From Phoronis australis (lineage: Eukaryota > Phoronida > Phoronidae), in contig NMRA01000309.1 of NCBI GenBank assembly GCA_002633005.1, forward strand, positions 407,850-440,140: 32,291 nt of DNA. The letters run 5' to 3'. Each line of letters opens with the position of its first letter. Position 1 is the first letter of the stretch. Position numbers and translations under genes: made by a program. The notes below the pieces were generated by a model that saw nothing but the letters and a program-made list of their open reading frames with translations, was not told the DNA's origin and made no database searches. Positions 1 to 32,291 of this stretch are shown here, one piece after another.

Positions 1-3000
1 TGTTGGGAACGGTCTTTGTGCGTCGACGGCGCACATTTCTTATTGGGAAAGCCAGATTTTCAAAAATTAATCGCTCAGACCATTTGAGTCTCATTTACCT
101 GCAATTATACTGCTATCAAATGACCGAGCCAGCATTGTTGATGCTACGACCGCTCATCGAAATAATGTACACCCACTAAATTCGGACACTAGCGGAAACC
201 CAAATTTGGAGGTTCGCCAAATTCGGACACCACAAAATGATATTTCGCGAGATTCGTCCAAGAATGAATTTTTTCTGTTGGAATTAATTTTCAGTGTCCG
301 AAAATCACGCGACTTTACCGTACTCGCGTAAAAGCTAAAAACTGTCTTATGATGTCCCGTGTTGACAAGTTAAAGAATGAAAATACCCACTTATCATTTT
401 GGAACACGCTGGAAATATGAATCTCACCGAACCACTCACAAATTCCGACACTGATTAATCTCATGCAATACCTGATAATGAGATTTCCATAGAATTTGTG
501 TGATTCAACGCCAGGAACAGACTTTACAGTCAGGAAATCTATAGGAAACCACATCTTTCTCGAATGTCGATAACTGACAAAGCAGGGAAAACTGAAGCAA
601 ATGTGGAAAACAAACTGTTAAGTTATAATCAAGCTGAGCAATGACAAGATATTCAAAGCATCCAACGTCAACAATGAAAATGGTTGTCGTGAAGAGGAGA
701 TTCTGAGAACAGATGCCTTACAGTGGGTAGCTCTGAGGGGAGAGCATCTCAAGGGATTCCTCTTGGAACTACCACGCAAACGTCAAGGAAAAATTAAGAA
801 AGAACATTGTGAAGACGAAGAGTGGTTTAAAAATTGTCAAATAGTAGATGCCCTTCTGTTGTCCAACTCATTTTGCCAAATATTGCTCGGCTGTATTACA
901 AACGAATAAGACAATCCACCAGTCAGGACAGTTTGAGCCAAGTCATAATGAACGGATACAGGAAACCGAACTATTGGTAACCTTCCCAGAGTTGCAAAAG
1001 CAACTCTTATCCTGTTCTTAAAATGCATGTGAGAAATCAGCACAGACACAGACGATTACTTGATCAAGCTCTGCAAAATTTCCACAAGGCCATCATTTGA
1101 ATTATAAATTTGGGATTTCCCAATTGCGCCAGTGTAGTGGTATTGATGAAAGTCACGTATCAATGAGTGCACCTGAAATATTGTTCGCGATTTTTATTTT
1201 GACAGTATGGTTCCAGTATTCGATTATTCTTTGTTTGGAGTATGATTACTGACTCTATTTCATTACTGATTTAAACACAAGACACCTTAGTCATGCCCAC
1301 CAAGCACTGGCTTTTGGAAATTCAGCATGAATAATTAACTTTGGCAAAGTGAAACAAAAAGCTGAGTTAAAGTGGAAATGCCATAAGTTTGCCTACAGCA
1401 CTGACCTCGGAATGGGTAAATGAGACAGTGTAGCTTTACACCCGAGTGTAATTGCATTTACACAACAAAAATATATACAGTATATAAATGTACACAGTCC
1501 AGTGTAAGCACAAAAACATATCGGCTTTAGGTAAGTGTTTCCTGTGGGGTCATAGCATGAACGCATGCAATAACAAACTGCTACTGCCTGAAATACTCTA
1601 GTGCCCTCTTTGATTCAACAGTATTTACCCACAATGCTGTGCAACTGTGGGTCATTAACCCTACACTGTTGCCAGGCTAATCACTACTACACATTAAAAT
1701 TAGTTTGCCATTAGTCGTATTGATAGGAATAAAGATTTAATGTTGAACACTGAGATGCGATTCAGACATAAACCAAATAAAAAGGTGAGTGAACGGCAGT
1801 AAAACATTCTTCACTTGTCTTACTGGACTCAGAAGTGTGTTAGCCGCCCTACATTTCAAAAACTACATCAATCATCCAATGTGCTTTTGTACCTCCACAG
1901 ATGACCAGCGAAAATGTTGGCATGTAACGATTGTAATCTTTTGAGGAATGAGCATATGCCAAACTTACGTGAAAACATATACTACGGCGACAAGTGTAAC
2001 TGCAAGAGACTAGCATTCCATCCAGGCTGAGTTGAAAGACTCTCAATAGCTCAAACTACATAAAACTACAATTATAGCAAGTGACATGATGAGCCCGAAG
2101 GCTGGTGAAGGATTTTCCCATTCAGAATAACGTCATTAGGCAAATGCAGAGTTCGCCAAAAGTAGCTTCCTGGTAAGTACTATCACCAAGACATCATTTA
2201 TTTAGTTAGACACAACCTACAGGCATTTCAAATCATGGACTAGCAATAAACTTTTGAGTATGTTGTGAAGTTTGAGACCCACGTCAATGAAAGCAACGCT
2301 ACCATTAACACAGTATTCCTAAATTGAGAACCATCTAAATGGTAAGATGTCTATGTTTTAGCCCTTAAGGTCACCAAAGAACAAGAAATTTTAACAAGAA
2401 ATTCATCATTCATTAAAAACAGTCCTCTTGAAAACTGAAAACGTGTAAAAGACATTACATCACTCCAATTGTTAAAATCAAGAATTTACTAAACAGTGCT
2501 GTAATTATCAGAGTAATTTTTGCAACCGTTATGGCAAGCACGTCACAAATGTAAAGGTCAAGTTTTAAGGACTAATTTGAATTCAATTAGTAACATACTT
2601 GAAGGCAAATTTAACACAAATGCGTCTAAATATTTTGCAGTCCATGGTCTCGCTTAGGTTAGACACAGCAAGCAAGATCCCAAGGTACTTTGTATCAATT
2701 ACCCAGTTAATTGCCAGTATGATACAAAAGACAGCAGAGAACCAGGTCATTAACACAACCACGCCCACTAAAGGTCATGAGGTTACCTTACCTTGTCATT
2801 GACAAATCAGATACAACATCAGAGTACTGATGCACATCAATCTTAACAACAGAGACCTTAGTGAATAAACTTCCCTAACCATGTAAACAGGGGCTTCCCT
2901 CATTTTGGATGCATACAACGACTTCTAAGAGGGATTTTATGATAATAGTAATGCAAAGTATAACCACGCATGACCTTTGGCTCACTATCAGCCTCTGCTA

Positions 3001-3426
3001 AGTATCTCTCAAAGAAACTTAATTCCCTTCCACTACATAAAAAACACATGGACACCTAATTTTGCTACCTACCTTCGTAGTGATTAATTTCCTTCATTAA
3101 ACAAGTTCAATTAAGTGTGGTCTTAAACAGAGTGACGACTGAAAAATCATGAAGATTGGTTTTGCATAAAATAACCTGGTGAAATTTTTTCAACAGCTAC
3201 ACAATTTTTGCTGGTTTCCTCTCGACCTGCCCTTGTTCCTGTGAAATGGGTGGAACTATATAATATTATATAAAAATAAACGTATTTACTGCTTCATCTT
3301 CTCATTATCAGACACACTCATTCTTACAACTGAAAGAAATCAAAGATTCCACGCATCCAGCATTCAAATCAAACATACTACAACGCAAACAAACTGCAAT
3401 GGAAACAGACAGCTAGCGCCCCCTAC
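1..3426. other. USP32 3'-side intron (partial), no recognised exon
   Basis: No minus-strand exon matching the next USP32 block was found. The sequence is AT-rich. The direct decamer AATTCGGACA occurs near 180 and 220 and its complement (TGTCCGAA) near 293, suggesting a small degenerate transposon end. A plus-strand open frame lies at 622-909 (separate entry). Sequence near 2090-2165 reads as a possible decayed retroelement tail. Nothing else recognisable. Confidence 0.5.
622..909 (+). other. Plus-strand open reading frame without ATG (95 codons), unknown
   Basis: Open from just after a TAA at 619-621 to a TAA at 907-909, with no in-frame ATG. The translation is charged and helix-like in its middle (CREEEILRTDALQWVALRGE, then HLKGFLLELPRKRQGKIKKE) and does not match any family I know. 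A second open frame one register away (about 504-642) precedes it and overlaps slightly. This could be a decayed, frameshifted coding relic, an exon of an unseen plus-strand gene, or chance. Confidence 0.25.
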
Positions 3427-27587
<24,161 letters not shown>

Positions 27588-28769
27588 CTGAAAGAAACAC
27601 ACACAGATGTGAACAGGCGACTTGCAGTTATGTCAAATTTCTAGGATTCAAAATACTTCACTATGAATAAGCAACTTATGCAGGTTCACAGTTTTCAGAT
27701 ATTTAGACTTGTCTGGTAACTTAGCTATCCATAGATTATTTAGAAAAAGCATTATGAGAACAACATTGCTATGAAAAACATAGCTGGTGGGGTTGGGTAA
27801 TGGTTGCAAATTCACAGGTAAGAGACGCAACATGAATCGCGAATTCGCAACACATGGGTCAAGAACTCCCCAAGACAGTAATTTAAGTGTATGTGACCTC
27901 CACTCCATCTTACAGAGCAACCCTGTGGTCAATCCAGACTTACTGGACATTGATAATGCAGAACAAGACAAAACAGTGTGTCCAAAATAAGTCTAGCATG
28001 TCTTGTTTGAAACATCCACCCACGTCCAATTGGACAGATAATAATTATTAGTAATTGTCTCAACCTGAAATGCAATCTCAGATACTTGAGAAACAGATAA
28101 TCATTAGCTTGAACTAATGTCAAATGTGGCATAAATTGTACGCCACATTTTCACAATCTGATCTTTCTTCCTGAATTCACAGAAATAACAGCAGTTACAG
28201 AAAATTTTACACTTCTCAGCATGTAACTATTACTTTACAACAAAAGGAATGAACAGTAATTAGGGCCTACCATTCGAAATCAGTTTGTTTTGTAAACATA
28301 ACTCAAGACATTAAAGAGGGCTCGAAGCTTTTCAAACATGACTCAAGATTTCCAATCATGGTTCAGAACTTTTAAAATAGAGTGGAGCTCTGTGCTTGAA
28401 TACATTTAGGGACGACACTGCTTAAAGACTCATCAATTATGATAAAGAAAGGAATACTATTGAAACTTGCAGAATACGGTGGACAGCTCCTTTGTGTTCC
28501 CTTGCCTAATAATATTGACACCTGCACAAGAGCTCTGCCAGAGAGGTCATTAAGCTCCAGCATTTCAAGGTAATTGTCCTGTCATGTATGTCTATACTGA
28601 TGTGCAGTCCACTCAATGATTTCTGAGATACGATGTTCCAAAGTTAACCAAGTTTGGACATTTTTCTAAGGGTCTTACTTAATCTTAAACTCTGCATATA
28701 TTCTTAAGGGATGCAAAAATCAATGACTAGTCATCACTTCCATGGAAAACTTTACAGCAATATATGTTT
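27588..28769 (-). other. USP32 upstream intron, part next to exon a
   Basis: No further minus-strand exon was found. Candidate donors (GTAAG at 27950 and 28673, GTAGG at 28263) are not preceded by frames resembling the USP32 N-terminus. Confidence 0.45.
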
Positions 28770-30249
28770 ACAATACTGTTGAATTGTTGTCAAAGCTCAG
28801 GTCAGAGTAAATCCTGGTATCAGTATCAAAAATAAACCACTTTATGGCTTCAAGTGGACTGGCAAACCAATCAAGAGTCTGGGAATATTTTTTAGTCACA
28901 ACAAAAAAGAAAATGATTTTTTTAAATCTTGAACTCAAAATTAAGTCCTTTAAAACGTCTCTTGATATCTGGAAAAGTCGCAATATTTCATTGTTAGGAA
29001 GGATCAATGTAATTAAAACATTTGCGCTGTCTAAAATAATTTATGTGGTGAGCAATTTAGGAATTGACATCGAACATAGAGCTAAGATAAATACTATGAT
29101 AAAAATTTTGTTTGGCACCTAGAATTAAAGAAAAACGTGTTTGTAAATACCCATGAAAATGGTGGTTTGTCAGTTCCTGATATAAATATTATGTACAAGG
29201 CATTATAAGTTAAGTGGGTTACGCGTTGCTTAGATGGAAACAATGAAATTTTTTCCAGGGTATGTTTTTAAAACATATGGAGGTATTTTGATCTTTAAAT
29301 CAAATTATGATAATTGTAAATTGCTGTCTCTTGCAAATACTGATACCTTCTATCTTGACATCTTGATTGCTTGGAAAGAAATTAATGCTCATTTACATAA
29401 GTAGTGTGGAATAAAAAAAAACATATTGATTAATACGAGGACTGTATTCTTTAATAGTTCCTTTGAGGCTGGTATTACTTTTGTGAAGGATCTTTTGAAT
29501 TTTGAAAATAAATTTCTGACATGGGAGGTTTTCAAAAATAGATATAAGCTTTCAAATTGGATTCATTATGCTGCTTTGAGACATGCGATTAAGTTGAAAG
29601 CTGATCCTAAGATTTCAAAATGCATACATCCTCAGTCAAGCCAAATTATTAATGTTTTCTAGAAATATTTTGCTTTCCAAAATTGTTTGGCCTCCTGATA
29701 TAGAGTACAGCTTAACTGACATTTACTCTAGACAATGAATTAAACAAATTTATGTTCTTCCACACAAACTCTTGTTATCTCCTTATCTTAAAACCTTAAA
29801 ATACTTCTATGTTCATAGAAAAGTGTTTACAAAACTTATTTTGAAAAAGATGAACTTAGTCAGTGATGACAAGTGTGCATCTTGTGGAACTGTTGAGACT
29901 TTCAACCATATGTTTGTGGAATGTGCTTCTGTAAAAACTTTGTGGTGTGAAATTCAGAAACTTTTAATTTACATAACTGCACAACACGATTTAATCTTAG
30001 ATAGAAATGTTATTTTGGCAGCACATTTTGGATGTAATTTTGAAGATATCAATACCATATTAACTATTTGCCAGTATTTTATCCATAAATGTTCTAGAAA
30101 CCAAATTATTCCTAGATATTCACAATTTCAATGTTTCTTGTATAATTATTGTAAAGTAAGGAATATAGAACCCCGCAAAACTGCCTTTTGTGAAACCATC
30201 AATGCCTATTTATTTAAGACCAACCGTGAATTTCTATAATTTAGATATG

Positions 30250-30281
<32 letters not shown>

Positions 30282-30385
30282 TGCGTGCGTGTGTGCCTGT
30301 GTTTCATTTGCAAAGATCTTATTGTTTGTAAATATTAGTGTATTTAGAAATAAAATGTATTAAAAAATATATCAAAAATAAAACC
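28770..30385 (+). mobile_element. 5'-truncated, frameshifted non-LTR retrotransposon (L1/Tx1-like) 3' end
   Basis: Plus-strand fragments of the C-terminal part of a LINE ORF2: GFKWTGKPIKSLGIFF (28846 on), then a frame change near a T-run at about 28918, then LDIWKSRNISLLGRINVIKT, another frame change near 29110 (KNFVWHL-like) and ENGGLSVPDINIMYKAL. The 29426-29662 and 29772-30239 frames follow. The last contains the C-terminal zinc knuckle CASCGTVETFNHMFVECASV, with W soon after. Stops and shifts show it is dead. A 3' tail with AATAAA-type sequence and A-rich ends follows. Clade is inferred from motif style only. It lies antisense to USP32 in its upstream intron. Confidence 0.8.
30248..30302. 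repeat. (TG)n(TGCG)n microsatellite
   Basis: TG dinucleotides followed by about eight GTGC/CGTG tetramers in the 3' untranslated tail of the retrotransposon remnant, just after its stop codon. Alternating purine-pyrimidine sequence of this kind can form Z-DNA. Confidence 0.9.
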
Positions 30386-32059
30386 TAAATGTTTATTAAC
30401 AATGATTCAATAAGTAGATGACATAACATAGTAATATGACCACAGAGGTCACTTTGAATACATAACCTTTGAAATAAGTGCTGTAATCAGTGACCTTATT
30501 AAACATTAAAGCTTATAAATATTTAGAAAGTTAGCTGAAATTCTTCACTTTTTAGGTCTTTGTGAACAGTGTAAAGCTGATACTGAGACTGACATGAAAA
30601 TGTTATTCTTGCTTTGCACTGTTTTGGTGGAACCATTCAGTTCCACTAGATCACTTCTGATCACTTACTTGTGAAACATTATGAAATAGCTGGTCCAAAC
30701 AACAACTTCAAAGATGGCACTATAAGATGTGCCACTGTGACAGTTAAAAAACTAATGAAACTTAAAAAATTGAAAAACAACCCATAGGTAAGCCTAAGGA
30801 TTTGATAGCATAACCATTTTTCTAAACAGTTACACACCACAATCATTCATAAACTATTGAAGGGCAGAAACAATTGTCATTGTCTCAAACACGCGAGAAC
30901 AATTTGTTTTATTGTTGAAAAGCATTTTTGTCCAAAGTAAAGAACACAAGGTGAGACAAAAGTGATTTGTTCCCTGCAATGTTTTGAAGAATTTTGCATG
31001 ATCATGTCCTTTGCAATAGGTAGCGCTAATGTGCCAGACAAAAGTGCTGTGGTAATTAATATCAGTGTTAGAACAATCTCACACAGCTACAAAGATACTA
31101 AGTTATAGTTTCGTATCTGCATGTCCGTCTGATTCATCAATATTAGTAAAAGCACTTTTGGCATTTTGCTCAGCATCTGGCAACTATATATCTAGCCTAA
31201 TGACATATTTAAGATAGTCATTGAGTAATGACCTTATTTTGCATCAGTTTCAAAGTAAATCACAAGTCTAGATTACCAGAGTCACATTTTTGTAAAATGT
31301 GACCGTATCTTTGATGCGTAAAAAATAAGTACGCTCAAAATCCATACCATAAGGACAAATACATTTGAAGAACTGAGGTATTAAAACTGTCTAGTAATCA
31401 CAAATTTTGAATTTTGTCACAGAAGAATTGTGAACTATACTTATTTACAAACTGATGAAAATGTGTAGGGTGAAATCTGAGTAAAAAACAACCTAAACTA
31501 GTTCTCACGCTTTTAATCATTTGTGAAAAGTAGCTGATTCAAAATATCATAAAAGGAGTTTGAATCTATAGAAAGAAGTTATAACTTCCAAATTAAAATA
31601 CAAAGTCACAAAGCTGATGTTAGTTATTAGACAACTTGGTAACCTAATTGTTTGTATCTGACTAATCATCATTATTTGAGACTATCCAACATTCAGCGTC
31701 ATACCCATTAATCAGACCATATAGTTTGAAATCAATCATTGCATACTCTGTCCCCTAGAGAAACAGAACACTAGCCACTAAAGCACTGTTTGGTGCTACT
31801 ATTCTCAACTGACTTTTGAACAATGCAGCAAATTTAAGGGTGCTGGTATTAACCAAGTCCTTTTTAGGCTTCACTAAATGTTCATGATACAATAAACGAA
31901 CAAAAACCAACACACATCACACAAATGTAGCTTTAGATGTTATCCTCATTTATTCAATCATGATGCTTCCAATGGTGACTTGATGTAACATTAAATTTTG
32001 CAGTCTGAAATCATGGAAATGATTTCTTTCTTCAGAAACAAAGCTCTTTTCTTAACTTC
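30386..32059 (-). other. USP32 upstream intron, distal part
   Basis: 1.7 kb of AT-rich sequence. No gene, RNA or repeat that I can name. A splice-site-bounded frame at about 30664-30735 on the minus strand was considered and rejected. Confidence 0.4.
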
Positions 32060-32291
32060 ACAAGAGCAACGCAGAGCGTTGAAATGCACCCACAATTGTA
32101 TACGGTATCCTTCTAGGGTTGTTTATTGGTACCATAAAGTGGCCAGTAGAGGGCATATATGTAGTATGTTGTACTTTGCAAAATGGAAAGGCATGGTCAT
32201 TGTCTCCTCAATAGGCTAGGGGCAAAATGTGAGTGATCTTCATAATACAAGCACATCCTATACATCAGTTGCTTAAAGCACCACAGAAACA
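32060..32291 (+). repeat. Modular CTCF-motif-like repeat, copy 7 (5' end, runs off the window)
   Basis: Shares its left end with copy 3: CAAGAGCAACGCAGAGCGTT and GAAATGCACCCAC, then GTTGTTTATTGGTACCATAA. The first module centre, CCAGTAGAGGGCAT at 32143-32156, is a good CTCF core match (CCAsyAGrkGGCr). The rest lies beyond the window. Confidence 0.75.

Noticed and set aside
2784-2880. Minus-strand segment ending ATGACAAG|GTAAGG as the next USP32 exon
   Set aside because: The frame does not match the expected USP32 block after the last recognised exon, and the acceptor (CACTAAG) is poor.
30664-30735. Minus-strand segment with good acceptor (CTGTCACAG) and donor (CAA|GTAAGTG) as a possible upstream USP32 exon
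   Set aside because: Translation does not resemble the USP32 N-terminus, and it ends in phase 2 while exon a requires phase 1.

Overview
The window is animal nuclear DNA, AT-rich and intron-rich. It is dominated by one gene on the minus strand, an orthologue of the ubiquitin-specific protease USP32. I recovered 20 internal coding exons between 27587 (most 5' exon) and 3427 (most 3' exon). All 19 introns between them have GT-AG ends and all exon phases agree, giving 892 complete codons in one open frame. The gene runs off both window ends. The N-terminal ~95 residues (myristoylation-type start and first pseudo-EF region in human USP32) should lie above 32291, or in the upstream sequence where I could not find them. 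The second half of the catalytic domain, with the catalytic His/Asp, should lie below position 1. Protein similarity and the repeat types suggest a marine invertebrate, possibly a non-vertebrate deuterostome, but I cannot name the species.

Layout, high to low coordinates (direction of USP32 transcription): 32291-27588 is upstream intron with a decayed non-LTR retrotransposon 3' end in the opposite orientation. 27587-23476 holds exons for the EF-hand region. 22683-14348 encodes the DUSP domain and a species-variable linker, and includes a 5-kb intron full of repeats. 12836-10430 encodes the ubiquitin-like segment. 10229-3427 encodes the first half of the USP fold, with the catalytic Cys box, the QQHDSQEF box and a CxxC zinc ribbon half. 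3426-1 shows no recognised exon.

The introns hold most of the unusual material. (1) At least seven copies or fragments of one non-coding repeat family are built of alternating modules about 144 bp apart. The conserved centre of each module reads CCACTAGGGGGCAC or CCACCAGGTGGCGC-like, essentially the CTCF core recognition sequence, always in the same orientation. (2) A 102-105 bp higher-order minisatellite was split by a TA-flanked terminal-inverted-repeat element, which contains a second, younger TA-flanked TIR element; an assembly gap lies inside the inner one. (3) A degenerate tandem repeat ends exactly at a USP32 5' splice site and appears to be built from copies of that exon-intron boundary. 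(4) One intronic block combines YY1-, ETS- and NRF1-like motifs and ends in a perfect hairpin. No RNA genes, CRISPR arrays or bacterial-type features were seen.
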